Below, one piece after another: positions 52,238 through 61,701 of a stretch of 64,000 nucleotides of DNA; within the stretch, counting starts at the first letter, position 1, and each line of letters starts with the position of its first letter. This DNA comes from MED-G17 sp963991985. Lineage in GTDB: Bacteria > Bacteroidota > Bacteroidia > NS11-12g > UBA9320. The position numbers and the translations under genes are program-made. The stretch covers positions 121,855 to 185,854 of the forward strand of contig CAXDRX010000001.1 of assembly GCA_963991985.1 (NCBI GenBank), given 5' to 3'. The notes under the pieces were generated by a model. That model ran no database searches. It saw only the letters and a program-made list of their open reading frames with translations, and was not told the DNA's origin.

Positions 52238-52811
52238 CTTTTTTGGTTTTTTCTGTATTTCTTTCATAAAATTCAACTGCCCCTTCTTCCTTAATTAAGG
52301 CTTCAAATTCTTTTTTACTAATATTTAATTTTTGAGGTTCGACAGCGAGTACAAGTCTGTCATCTGTTTGGCGGATATCAATCAAATCTTCTTCAATACC
52401 ATGAACCATTCTTGACCGAGCAAAAAATAAGATTCCCATACCAAAGGCAGTAAACAGTATCGTTAACTCAAATGTTACCGGCACAAAACTTGGTATTACT
52501 CGCCAATCCAATGGTTTTCCACCAATGATCATTGGCCAGCTTTTAAAAGTGCCAAAGGTATCGGTCATCGTATAGAGTTGTAAAGAAATTCCACACAAAA
52601 AACCAACCAAACCACAGAGAAACGCACCAAAAACTAATCTCGATCTTTTGACACCCATGGCCTTATCCAAATTGTGCACTGGGTAGGGTGTGTAACAGTC
52701 AAAAATCTCTATACCTCTTTCTCTCAGATTAACAACTGTTTGATACAACTTATCTCCATCGTTAAAAATACCGATAAGCAAATTTTTCTTTAGTATATTT
52801 TTTGCTGCCAT
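52230..52811 (-). CDS. actD: Alternative complex III subunit ActD (DUF3341)
   Basis: 193 residues with two membrane helices (about 60-82 and 108-130), a cytosolic N-terminal ACT-like region (LLIGIFNDGDKLYQTVVNLRE) and the family motif CYTPYPVHNLDKAMGVKRSRL. Next comes the WPMIIGGKPLDWR loop. DUF3341 proteins are the ActD subunits of alternative complex III; no cofactor is bound. It starts 1 base after actC. Confidence 0.93.
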   Translation of the reverse strand: MAAKNILKKNLLIGIFNDGDKLYQTVVNLRERGIEIFDCYTPYPVHNLDKAMGVKRSRLVFGAFLCGLVGFLCGISLQLYTMTDTFGTFKSWPMIIGGKPLDWRVIPSFVPVTFELTILFTAFGMGILFFARSRMVHGIEEDLIDIRQTDDRLVLAVEPQKLNISKKEFEALIKEEGAVEFYERNTEKTKKDE

Positions 52812-52812
52812 A

Positions 52813-54159
52813 TTACTCTTTATCGTTGATTATACTCTTTACTTCTGCCATATTGATGATGGGCAGATATCTTAGAAATAAGAAAAAACAAGTGAAAAAT
52901 AGGCCCAAAGTACCCAAGAACAGCGCGACCTCTGTAAATGTAGGCATATACAAGACCCAAGACGAGGGAAGATAGTCCCTATGAAGCGATGTTACAATGA
53001 TAACAAATCGCTCAAACCACATCCCTATATTTACAACAATCGACATCATAAAAATGAACCATGGTGTTGTTCTAGACCACTTAAACCAAAAAACTTGGGG
53101 TGCAATTAAGTTACAAAACATCATCGTCCAATAAGCCCATGCAAAAGGGCCCGTGGCTCTGTTTAAAAATGCATATTGCTCATACTGAACCCCTGAATAT
53201 TGAGCAATAAAAAATTCCGTTAGATACGCCAAACCAACCATTGACCCGGTTAGCATGATGACCTTTGTCATTGCATCCAAATGATTGATGGTGATGTAGT
53301 TTTCTAGGCTTAATATTTTTCGAGCAATCACCAATAGGGTGAGAACCATACCGAAGCCGGAAAAAATCGCACCTGCAACAAAATAGGGAGGGAATATGGT
53401 GGTATGCCAACCTGGGATCACTGAAGTTGCAAAATCAAAGGATACGATGGTATGAACAGACAAAACCAAAGGTGTAGAAATACCTGCCAATATTAGAGAT
53501 ACAATTTCGTATCGGTGCCAAGTGCGCGTTGATCCATTCCAACCCATGGAGAAAAAACCATAGACTGCTTTGCTAACCTTATTTTTTGCTCTGTCACGAA
53601 TGGTGGCGATATCTGGGATAAGACCCAAATACCAAAACAGAAGGGAAACTGAAAAATATGTTGAAATAGCGAATACGTCCCAAAGAAGAGGTGAATTAAA
53701 ATTCACCCAGAGTGAACCAAATGCGTTGGGCAAAGGAAGCACCCAATAAGCCAGCCATACTCTTCCCATATGAAACAAAGGATAAATAGCGGCGCATATT
53801 ACGGCAAATATTGTCATTGCTTCTGCCGATCGATTGATCGCCATTCTCCACTTTTGTCTGAAGAGGAGCAGTATTGCCGATATGAGCGTACCTGCATGTC
53901 CTATACCTACCCAAAATACGAAGTTTGTAATATCCCAAGCCCAAAAAACAGTTTTATTTACCCCCCATGTTCCAATACCAACCGTTACGGTATTGTAAAG
54001 TGCCCATACCATCAGCATCAAAAAAAGGAAAGACACAGAGAAGCCCATCAACCAGCCTCGAGTCGTTTTACTTTCAACTGACTTCAACACGTCGTTTGTT
54101 ACGTCCGCAATTTTTTTGTCTCCTTGAACAAGCTTATTTCTTATTTCTGCTATGTACAT
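52813..54159 (-). CDS. actC: Alternative complex III subunit ActC (NrfD/PsrC-like quinone-binding membrane protein)
   Basis: 448 residues with about ten membrane helices and the NrfD-type profile: WVGIGHAGTLISAIL, FHMGRVWLAYW, WDVFAISTYFSVSLLFWYLG, IVSFDFATSVIPGWHTTIFPPYFVAGAI and RFVIIVTSLHRDYLPSSW. It is the main quinol-oxidising membrane subunit of alternative complex III, transferring electrons to ActB. It begins 8 bases after actB. Confidence 0.94.
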   Translation of the reverse strand: MYIAEIRNKLVQGDKKIADVTNDVLKSVESKTTRGWLMGFSVSFLFLMLMVWALYNTVTVGIGTWGVNKTVFWAWDITNFVFWVGIGHAGTLISAILLLFRQKWRMAINRSAEAMTIFAVICAAIYPLFHMGRVWLAYWVLPLPNAFGSLWVNFNSPLLWDVFAISTYFSVSLLFWYLGLIPDIATIRDRAKNKVSKAVYGFFSMGWNGSTRTWHRYEIVSLILAGISTPLVLSVHTIVSFDFATSVIPGWHTTIFPPYFVAGAIFSGFGMVLTLLVIARKILSLENYITINHLDAMTKVIMLTGSMVGLAYLTEFFIAQYSGVQYEQYAFLNRATGPFAWAYWTMMFCNLIAPQVFWFKWSRTTPWFIFMMSIVVNIGMWFERFVIIVTSLHRDYLPSSWVLYMPTFTEVALFLGTLGLFFTCFFLFLRYLPIINMAEVKSIINDKE

Positions 54160-54167
54160 TTTTTATG

Positions 54168-57100
54168 TTATGAGTGATGATTACTTTTCCCTTCCTCTTT
54201 TACGTTCCTTATTTTGGTCATATACATGATGGAGGGTTTCACGTCCAATTCTTCCAGTGCATGGTAAGACCTGTCATTTTCATAGAGTTTTGAAATTTTG
54301 CTCTCACGGTCATTTAAATCTCCAAAAACAATAGCACCGGTAGGGCAAGTCTGCGCACAAGCAGTCTTCACTTCATTTGATTTAAGTTTTCGGTTTTCTC
54401 TTTTGGCATTCAATTTGGTTTCTTGAATTCTTTGAACACAAAAGCTACATTTCTCCATCACACCTCGAGAACGAACTGTTACGTCTGGGTTGATAACCAT
54501 TTTACCTAAGTCATTGTTAAAATAGAAATCGAATTTGTCGTTGTCGTAATATTTAAACCAATTGAATCTCCTCACTTTATACGGACAGTTGTTGGCACAA
54601 TACTTTGTTCCCACGCAACGATTGTAAGTCATTTGATTCAATCCTTCTGAAGAGTGCGTTGTTGCCAAAACTGGACAAACCGTTTCACAAGGGGCATTGT
54701 CACAGTGCTGACACAACATGGGTTGATAGACCACTCGAACATTTTCATAATGAGATTGCTCTTTATTAATTTGACTTGTTTTTGCAATTTTCTTTTCCTC
54801 GGTGAGATATTCATCCTCGTGCGCAAAAGAATAGTAACGATCAATTCTGAGCCAAGTCATCTCACGACGTCTTATAATTTCATCTTTACCAACAACAGGA
54901 ACATTATTTTCAATACTGCAACTCACAACACATGCATGGCATCCGTTACACTTATTGAGGTCTATGGCCATGGCCCAATGATGCCCCTCTTTGTAGTCAT
55001 GATTTCTCCACAGAGAGACCAAGTTGTGTTTGTGTTCGTTTCTTACTTTCGGGTTTGCCTTGTATTCGTCTATACTCGCTTCCCTTACAATATCTCGAGC
55101 CTCTATCGAATGATGGGTTTGTGTTTGCGCCATTTTCTGACGTTCCCCCGTTTTTTCTATCGAAACATTGGGTAGGGTGTATTTTTCTGAAGATTTTTTA
55201 TGATTTACCAAAACATAGGCATTCGCCCCCAGATTGTTTAAATCATTTTGGGTTTTTGAAATGTGATTTCTACCATATCCTAGCGCAATACCTATCGTTT
55301 GATTCGTTTGGCCTGGTTGAATATAGGCTGGCAATGTTATGCTTAGATTGCCCGTTGAAATTTTAACAATATCCCCCGTTGAAATTGATTTTTCATCTGC
55401 CAACAATTTGGAAATGGTTGCATAATTGTCCCAACAGATTTTGGAAACTGGATCTGGCATTTCATGAATCCATGGTGTTGGTGCATCACAGCCATCGCGC
55501 GGACCTACTTTTTGGTACAGGTTAAGCTCGAGATTGTTGTTGCCCAATTGCGTTTCTTGGGCAATCTTTTGAGCTTCTGATTCATAATTAATGGAAAAAG
55601 AGACAGGTACACTAATTTCATTTTTTTCAAAAAAACCCTGTTCTATTGCTTCATTAAAATTGGAACGAATCCAAAATTTCTTTAGGTCTAGATATGTTTT
55701 TGAAAAGCCTTCTTCGCCCAACACATTTTCACCACTCCAAGCCAAAAGTGACTCGTAAGCCTGTCTTGTATTAAACACTCTAGAAATTGTTGGCTGAGAA
55801 AAAACATAGCTTCCGTGGACCGGTTCAAAAACGTTCCAGGACTCAAGAAAATGATTGTCAGGACATACATAATCAAAATCCTTATTGGTTTCATCGAGAT
55901 GCGTATGAATCGCAACTTTAAGCTCCACTTTAGAAATGAGCTTTTCTAATTCAGAACCAATAGGACTCGCATAAATAGGATTTGCATTTTTAACAATTAA
56001 AGCACCAATTTTATTGTTTTTTAAATCCTCAACAAATTGGTAAAATTTCTCCGAATCATACTTCGTGATGTTGGAATAATTTGTTAAATCAATGGTTTCT
56101 CCATAACTGCCCAACATGTTATTAATTGCATTCACTATAATTTGATTTTCCACCAAATTAGAGCCGGATACTACAAGAGATTTTCCTTTGTTTCTCCAAA
56201 GAGATTTTGCTGCATTTTTAATCATTCCTCCGGCCACTTCGAGTTCATCCTTGATCGGCATTTGTCTCCATCCAGCCAATTTGGCAATTTCGTTGTGAAG
56301 TTTTATAAGATGCAAACCTTCTCTTGAGGCTTTGATGGGTAAACGATAGTCTGCATTCGAGCCAGTCATGGACAGGTTTGCTTCAAATTGAAAATGCTGA
56401 TTCATATCACCCGCGTGATTTGGCGATTTAAATTCGGCATAATCTTGGGCATATTTGTTCGATTCGAGCCAAGTACCTAAAAAGTCGCAATTAAAGGATG
56501 CTATTACTTTTGCTTTATCAAATCGGTAGCTTGGTATAACTCTTTTCCCAAAGGACTTTTCATTTGCCTTGAGCATACCTTGGTAAGAAATCGCATCAAA
56601 AAGCACGTGCTCAACATTGTTATATCTATCCTTTATTTTTTCAATTGCTTTTCCATGGAGCAGGCTATTATCGGTATTAGAAAGAAAAATTATTTTCTTT
56701 CCCTTGGTGGAAATGTTTTTTAGACCTTTCAAAATATTTTCATCAATTTTCTGCCAATCGCCGGTTACTAGCTTGCCCTCAATTCTTTCCATAGGGCTCT
56801 CAATTCGGTTTGTGTCGTAAAGGGAAAGAAGAGATGAATGTGCATTTGCCAGAAGATTTCCACTTACGATCTTTGAATTTTTATTGGGTTCGAATTTTAT
56901 CGGTCTTCCTTCTCGAGTTTTTACCAAAGCTGGAACAACTTGATTGTTCACTACAATAGCCGATGCATAATACAAGGCACTTGAGGGCGTTATTTGCTCT
57001 GGCTTTTCTACGTAAGGCACCGCATACTTTACCGGAGTTTTGTTGCATGCTGCAAGCGTCACCGCACCCAAACTAAATCCAAAAATCTTGAGAAAATCTC

Positions 57101-57245
57101 TTCGATTGGTATTTAAGGCCTGGTCACCATCTATGGCTTGTTCAAGTGGTAAGCCTTCAAAAAACTCATTGCGTTTGTCTTGTTGAAATTCTGGAGAATT
57201 CTCTAGTTCTTCAATTCCTCTCCAATATTGTTGATTATTACCCAT
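54168..57245 (-). CDS. actB: Alternative complex III subunit ActB (molybdopterin-oxidoreductase-like iron-sulfur protein, Tat exported)
   Basis: 1025 residues. A variant Tat signal near residues 40-66 (NRRDFLKIFGFSLGAVTLAAC) is preceded by a ~40-residue N-terminal extension, so the signal is internal, as in other ActB proteins. The middle is a molybdopterin-oxidoreductase-like domain without an obvious Mo-binding cysteine. The C-terminal part is a four-cluster ferredoxin domain with CNGCHACVVSC, CQHCDNAPCETVCP, CVGTKYCANNCPYKVRRF and CSFCVQRI plus CAQTCPTG. It accepts electrons from ActC and passes them to the hemes of ActA/ActE. It starts 9 bases after actA. Confidence 0.95.
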   Translation of the reverse strand: MGNNQQYWRGIEELENSPEFQQDKRNEFFEGLPLEQAIDGDQALNTNRRDFLKIFGFSLGAVTLAACNKTPVKYAVPYVEKPEQITPSSALYYASAIVVNNQVVPALVKTREGRPIKFEPNKNSKIVSGNLLANAHSSLLSLYDTNRIESPMERIEGKLVTGDWQKIDENILKGLKNISTKGKKIIFLSNTDNSLLHGKAIEKIKDRYNNVEHVLFDAISYQGMLKANEKSFGKRVIPSYRFDKAKVIASFNCDFLGTWLESNKYAQDYAEFKSPNHAGDMNQHFQFEANLSMTGSNADYRLPIKASREGLHLIKLHNEIAKLAGWRQMPIKDELEVAGGMIKNAAKSLWRNKGKSLVVSGSNLVENQIIVNAINNMLGSYGETIDLTNYSNITKYDSEKFYQFVEDLKNNKIGALIVKNANPIYASPIGSELEKLISKVELKVAIHTHLDETNKDFDYVCPDNHFLESWNVFEPVHGSYVFSQPTISRVFNTRQAYESLLAWSGENVLGEEGFSKTYLDLKKFWIRSNFNEAIEQGFFEKNEISVPVSFSINYESEAQKIAQETQLGNNNLELNLYQKVGPRDGCDAPTPWIHEMPDPVSKICWDNYATISKLLADEKSISTGDIVKISTGNLSITLPAYIQPGQTNQTIGIALGYGRNHISKTQNDLNNLGANAYVLVNHKKSSEKYTLPNVSIEKTGERQKMAQTQTHHSIEARDIVREASIDEYKANPKVRNEHKHNLVSLWRNHDYKEGHHWAMAIDLNKCNGCHACVVSCSIENNVPVVGKDEIIRRREMTWLRIDRYYSFAHEDEYLTEEKKIAKTSQINKEQSHYENVRVVYQPMLCQHCDNAPCETVCPVLATTHSSEGLNQMTYNRCVGTKYCANNCPYKVRRFNWFKYYDNDKFDFYFNNDLGKMVINPDVTVRSRGVMEKCSFCVQRIQETKLNAKRENRKLKSNEVKTACAQTCPTGAIVFGDLNDRESKISKLYENDRSYHALEELDVKPSIMYMTKIRNVKEEGKSNHHS

Positions 57246-57254
57246 TTTTTTCTC

Positions 57255-58172
57255 TTAATAATGACACTTACTACACTCCAATCCACCATTTTGAGCTACG
57301 GTATAGAAGGCTTTTCCTTCCAACTTCATTTTTTTATGAATCTCCTCGTAGTAGTCGTTGTTTTTGGCATCAATACCACGCTGCCTATGGCAATTGATGC
57401 ACCACCCCATTTGAAGATTACTGTATTGATATACCTTCTCCATTTCCTCAATTGGACCATGGCATAATTGACATTCTAAATTACCCACCTTAACATGTTG
57501 AGAGTGATTGAAATAAGCCAAATCGGGCAAATTATGTATTCTTACCCACTTTATTGGCTTTTGGTCATAGTCTTTGATGTATCGTGCTTGTTCAGCATCG
57601 TAGCCCACCGCATCATATATTTTTTGAATTTCTGGTGAAACTTCCCCATCGTATTTTTCTCTTGCTTGGACGCCTTTATGGCAGTTCATACAGGTATTGG
57701 CGCTCGGAATGCTTGCAGACTTTGCATAGGAAGCAGTTGAATGGCAATATTGACATTCAATTTGAAGCTTTCCCGCATGTAAAGCGTGGCTATATGCAAT
57801 GGGCTGTTCAGGAGCATAACCTTTTTGGACACCCACTTTTTTGTTGGCAAAATTAAAAAACCAAGCCCCAAACAACAATATTAAAACCGTACCAACAGAA
57901 AGAGAGGCAATAATTGGATTCCATTGGGACACTATGGGTTTTATTTTTGATTGAAAAAAAGAAGGTGAAGGAATCTCTCCCTCTTTTTCATGGATGATTC
58001 TTTTTAGATTTTTATTGAGTACATTCAACAATAAAACCAACAAAACCATTACTCCTAAAAGAATAAGGAGAGAGGTATAGCTATTGGATGAATAAAAGGC
58101 GGACTGAGCAAAAAGTACGTTTTGGGAAAGAAAAGTATATAGCGTGATTGAGAAGATTTTTTTTGACATCAA
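57255..58172 (-). CDS. actA: Alternative complex III subunit ActA (pentaheme cytochrome c)
   Basis: 305 residues. An N-terminal signal-like helix (about 1-22) and two further helices (about 31-50 and 95-115) anchor the protein. Five heme-binding CxxCH motifs follow: CQYCH, CMNCH, CQLCH, CINCH and CSKCH, the last only three residues from the C-terminus. It is the electron-transfer cytochrome of alternative complex III on the periplasmic side. It is the first gene of the act operon. A second Met right after the first makes the exact start uncertain by one codon. Confidence 0.95.
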   Translation of the reverse strand: MMSKKIFSITLYTFLSQNVLFAQSAFYSSNSYTSLLILLGVMVLLVLLLNVLNKNLKRIIHEKEGEIPSPSFFQSKIKPIVSQWNPIIASLSVGTVLILLFGAWFFNFANKKVGVQKGYAPEQPIAYSHALHAGKLQIECQYCHSTASYAKSASIPSANTCMNCHKGVQAREKYDGEVSPEIQKIYDAVGYDAEQARYIKDYDQKPIKWVRIHNLPDLAYFNHSQHVKVGNLECQLCHGPIEEMEKVYQYSNLQMGWCINCHRQRGIDAKNNDYYEEIHKKMKLEGKAFYTVAQNGGLECSKCHY

Positions 58173-58198
58173 TGTATGGTCGAATCGTTAACTCGAGG

Positions 58199-58206
58199 CA
58201 AATATA
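58199..58206 (-). promoter_or_regulatory. Putative -7 promoter box for the act operon
   Basis: On the minus strand TATATTTG is an exact TAnnTTTG match ending 26 bases before the actA ATG. An 18-base spacer leads to TTTC, a 3/4 match to the -33 element, which falls inside the AAAAACATGTTTTT palindrome at 58226-58239. Confidence 0.45.
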
Positions 58207-58225
58207 CCAAGTGGAATTGTCAGGG

Positions 58226-58239
58226 AAAAACATGTTTTT
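58226..58239. repeat. Perfect 14-bp palindrome upstream of the act promoter
   Basis: AAAAACATGTTTTT reads identically on both strands. It lies 13 bases after the stop of the WecA-like gene and overlaps the -33 region of the act promoter. It could be an operator for a dimeric regulator, or part of a weak terminator for the upstream gene. Confidence 0.35.
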
Positions 58240-58252
58240 AACATCTATCAAT

Positions 58253-59353
58253 TTAGACGTTTTCTAAAGACTTAACTTCATCTTTCTTTCTTGTATCTAC
58301 TAAAATTTGAACACACAAAATGTATAACGATACATAGGCAAAAAACAAGACGGAAGCCTCTATCAAACTTAAGCTCTTTAAAACAAAAAAACCAAGCAAG
58401 ATCGGAGCAATATTTAAGGAATACATGATGATGCTGACCTTGCTGTGCTTTTGTGAAACTTTTTTGAGCAAGATATGGTGCAAATGATTTTTGTCTGGAC
58501 GGAATGGCGATTTGCCCAAATACAGACGGATTAAAAAGACTCGAAGAGTGTCAAAAATTGGGATAAAAAGGATAAGAATTGTCAAGAAAGGCAGGTTGGA
58601 AAAGCCTATTTCCAACAGTGAAATTTTGTTGTTTAAATTGAGAAACTTTAGGGCCATTATGCTTACAAAAAGACCCAAGATCATACTACCCGTATCGCCC
58701 ATAAAAATTTTCCATTTTTTGGAAAAATTAAAAAACAAAAAAGCACCTAGAGAACCTATGAGTGAAAATGCCAGAATCACAAAATTGTATTCTCCAACTA
58801 TATAAAATACAACAGCAAATGTAAAGGAGACGATAATTCCCAATCCCGCCGCTAAGCCATCGATTCCATCTATCAAATTGAAAGCATTAATGATGAATAC
58901 AACAACCAAAACGGTTAAGCAGATAGTCAAGAAAAATGGTATGCTTTCCAATCCAAACAAGCCATAAAAACTTTCTATTCGAAGTTTTCCTCCCAAACTA
59001 AGGAGCAAAGCCGAGAGTACTTGCATCGATAGCTTTGTCCATGGCTTCATACCAACGATATCATCTTTCACGCCAGCAAAAAATAGAACAATTAGCGCAG
59101 CTACAATAGAAGCTAACTCTGGAAATGGAACATCTCCCAACCAAATGGTCAATCCTAAGACAGAGGCTATAAAGATAACTATACCCCCCAATCTTGGTAC
59201 ATGTGTGGAATGAGAACTTCTATAATTGGGTTCATCAAATATATTTTTTGACTTGGCTACCCTCAAAATCAGCGGAATGCCAACAAGCGTGATGAATGCA
59301 GAGGTAGCAAAGGATATTAGATAAATCCAATTATTTAAAAAGGCTATTTTCAT
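58253..59353 (-). CDS. MraY/WecA family polyprenyl-phosphate sugar-1-phosphate transferase
   Basis: 366 residues with about ten to eleven membrane helices. Family motifs are DEPNYRSSHSTHVPRLGG (N-terminal), GVKDDIVGMKPWTKL (Asp-Asp), INAFNLIDGIDGLAAGLG, FMGDTGSMILGLF and the cytosolic histidine loop FRPDKNHLHHILL, all characteristic of the WecA/TagO/WbcO group rather than MraY. It transfers a HexNAc-1-phosphate to undecaprenyl phosphate, starting O-antigen, capsule or cell-wall glycan synthesis. It has its own box (59364-59371) and no other glycan gene beside it. Confidence 0.92.
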   Translation of the reverse strand: MKIAFLNNWIYLISFATSAFITLVGIPLILRVAKSKNIFDEPNYRSSHSTHVPRLGGIVIFIASVLGLTIWLGDVPFPELASIVAALIVLFFAGVKDDIVGMKPWTKLSMQVLSALLLSLGGKLRIESFYGLFGLESIPFFLTICLTVLVVVFIINAFNLIDGIDGLAAGLGIIVSFTFAVVFYIVGEYNFVILAFSLIGSLGAFLFFNFSKKWKIFMGDTGSMILGLFVSIMALKFLNLNNKISLLEIGFSNLPFLTILILFIPIFDTLRVFLIRLYLGKSPFRPDKNHLHHILLKKVSQKHSKVSIIMYSLNIAPILLGFFVLKSLSLIEASVLFFAYVSLYILCVQILVDTRKKDEVKSLENV

Positions 59354-59363
59354 ATTTCTAAAA

Positions 59364-59371
59364 CAAATATA
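59364..59371 (-). promoter_or_regulatory. Putative -7 promoter box for the WecA-like gene
   Basis: On the minus strand TATATTTG is an exact TAnnTTTG match ending 10 bases before the ATG at 59353. The -33 region has TTTC after 20 bases (3 of 4 matches). Confidence 0.4.
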
Positions 59372-59442
59372 AAAATGGAGGCCAAAAATTGGAAACTACC
59401 GTATATAAAGTTTTCATTAAGTAAAAACCAAAGGCACCAAAC

Positions 59443-61701
59443 CTAAGGCATTGGTTTGGTCAAAATTAGTTTTGGCTTGTAGACATACAATCTACCATTC
59501 TCAAGTTGGATTTTAACTTCTGTATCGATGTCCTCTAAATATTTATCCCAATTTACTTGGGGTTTCCAGACAAGTGTTGGTAAACCATACCCGTCAACAG
59601 TGTTTTGCATTTCTATCGGAATATTTTCTCCATTAATAAACATTTCCACTTTAGCATTTTCGATGTTCTGATAAGTTCCAAAAGACCAATAATTGAAGGC
59701 GAACATTTTGGGGACATAACCCTCTGGCGGCCAAGCTACAAATTTGTCTTTGTATAAGGAAGAATCATTGCTGCCAGAATCATCCAACACCCATATGGCA
59801 TGAAAATCTCCTGTACTGCCAAAGCCAAACTTTCTGGCATTTGGAAATAGCATCCATCTTCTATTTCCCAAACTTGGGGATTGATTGTCCGCTACAAATG
59901 AAGTAATGCTTGTTAAAGGATTGGCTCCTCTTGAAAGTAAACTATTTTGGGCAGCATAATGACCTTCCCCCTGATAGCATTTCCAAGCTTTGGGAGGATC
60001 ATGATCAAGTTTATTGTTGGCCTTCATCATCAAGGTTGCTCTTTGGCACCAAGAATTTAAATCTTGATTAAGGCTTATTGGGCTAATTCCAGCCAATCTT
60101 CGGAAATAATTTATTCTATTCTCTACATTTTTAAGAAATTCATCTGACCAAAAACCTGGTTCACAATTTATGGTATTGCCATTCCATTCAAATAAATCTT
60201 CCTTCCATCTTGTTTCATAATAATTTTGTGTGAAATCTTTTTGGACCAATTGCTTTTTTTGTTCTTCCCACATGTAAGGCTGAGAAGATCTTGGCAACTC
60301 ATAATCAATGATGTTTTTGGCTTCAAAAAATAGTTGGTCTCTAATCATCAGGTCAACAAGTCTGCTGACTCTCATGGGATATTTTGTTTTGTATTCTCTC
60401 GAAGGATATCTTTCTAAGTCATTCTTCATCAGTTCGTAGAGCTGGCTCATATCAACTCTTTCTAGCCTTTTGTCGATATTTTTGAGAACAAACTGATGTG
60501 TAAAATTTTGCAAGACTTCCTCTTTGAACTTTCGATTGGCTAGAATAAGAAGTTGGCTTGAGAAACCAACCGAAGATTTGTTTTGGGATGAGCGGGCTAT
60601 TTGAAGATATCTGTCCAATACCTTGCCACTGTCTGCCGTGTGTTCTGTGTATAGTTTTAGACAAGTTTGCGCTATAGAGAAGCGCTCATATCGAAAAAAA
60701 TACTTGGCCAGTTTCCAATATACATTGGGCAAATTATTGTCGTAAAAATCATCATTTTTAAAATAAAAAGATTCAATTTCTCCCAATCTGTTTGACTTTC
60801 TTAGGGCGATTTCCCTCAAATATTGTTCAAGCAATTCAAATTTATTTTTTTCATGAGCCTGGCCAATAAAAAAGACGTAAAGCGCATTTTCTTTGTGCGT
60901 AAAAAAAGTGTCTTTCGGAAAATCAGCAATAGCCGATTGCAAAACATCTTTCATGAGTTCCCCAGGAGGCAAATTATTTACTTCTTCAGCCGTTATTTGT
61001 CTAAGGTAAAAATGAATTCTTTCGTCTTTGGGGAATATCTTTAAGCCTTTCCTTAGATAAAATTTGGCACTGTCATAGTTTTTTCTTGACCAATAGTAAT
61101 CTCCATTGGCGATAAACGGTTCGGGGTCAAACCTCTCTATTGACCCATTCAACTCAAAAACGGCTTCAAACCGATCGATTAGCGTGTCAAAGATTTGTTT
61201 GCCTTGCAAACTATCACCCATGGCGCAGGCTATTTTTCCAAGATATAAATAAGCAGTTGTATCCTGATTTATTTGGTAGGATTTATCAAAAATTCTTTGA
61301 GCTTTGAAATAATTGTTTATCTCAAATTGCTTGATGGCCAAAGCATTATTTAGTGCTACAACATCCCGAACCGTTTTGCTATTTTTCACCAAAATAAGAT
61401 CTGAATTGTATTTGATTCCTTTAAACAAAAACTTTAACGCTTGGTCGGCGGCTTTGGGGTTTTTTGTTTGAAAATTGGGTTCCTTACTCAATTGGACTAG
61501 AGAGTTTGCCGCAATGGCAAAAAACTCTGGGAAGCTCTTTGCCTCTCCATCTTCAATGGCAGATTCTGAAATTTTTAAAGATCTAAGATACATTCCATCC
61601 TTCAAGGCTGATTTTGCCTTCTCTAAATTTTTTTGTGAATAAACTGAGCTGGAAAACACACAAAAGACTATCAGAAATTTTATTTTATATTTTTTATACA
61701 T
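59443..61701 (-). CDS. Exported TPR-rich protein with C-terminal CAP (SCP-like) domain
   Basis: 752 residues from the ATG at 61701 (MYKKYKIKFLIVFC), which gives a signal peptide ending VYSQ; the open frame upstream to 61893 would hide that signal. Residues 25-470 are helical, with several TPR-like repeats (AYLYLGKIACAMGD, PFIANGDYYWSRKNYDSAKFYLRKGL). Residues 528-640 resemble a CAP/SCP domain (NYFRRLAGISPISL, LDHDPPKAW, LGNRRWMLFP). A beta-rich tail (about 655-752) follows. CAP domains bind lipids or have protease-like pockets; no function is known for this combination. It is the last gene of an operon and overlaps the ABM-domain gene by 8 bases. Confidence 0.8.
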   Translation of the reverse strand: MYKKYKIKFLIVFCVFSSSVYSQKNLEKAKSALKDGMYLRSLKISESAIEDGEAKSFPEFFAIAANSLVQLSKEPNFQTKNPKAADQALKFLFKGIKYNSDLILVKNSKTVRDVVALNNALAIKQFEINNYFKAQRIFDKSYQINQDTTAYLYLGKIACAMGDSLQGKQIFDTLIDRFEAVFELNGSIERFDPEPFIANGDYYWSRKNYDSAKFYLRKGLKIFPKDERIHFYLRQITAEEVNNLPPGELMKDVLQSAIADFPKDTFFTHKENALYVFFIGQAHEKNKFELLEQYLREIALRKSNRLGEIESFYFKNDDFYDNNLPNVYWKLAKYFFRYERFSIAQTCLKLYTEHTADSGKVLDRYLQIARSSQNKSSVGFSSQLLILANRKFKEEVLQNFTHQFVLKNIDKRLERVDMSQLYELMKNDLERYPSREYKTKYPMRVSRLVDLMIRDQLFFEAKNIIDYELPRSSQPYMWEEQKKQLVQKDFTQNYYETRWKEDLFEWNGNTINCEPGFWSDEFLKNVENRINYFRRLAGISPISLNQDLNSWCQRATLMMKANNKLDHDPPKAWKCYQGEGHYAAQNSLLSRGANPLTSITSFVADNQSPSLGNRRWMLFPNARKFGFGSTGDFHAIWVLDDSGSNDSSLYKDKFVAWPPEGYVPKMFAFNYWSFGTYQNIENAKVEMFINGENIPIEMQNTVDGYGLPTLVWKPQVNWDKYLEDIDTEVKIQLENGRLYVYKPKLILTKPMP

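Noticed and set aside
54654..55175. 173-codon plus-strand frame inside actB
   Set aside because: Antisense to the ActB iron-sulfur domain; cysteine-poor and without motifs, so a shadow.
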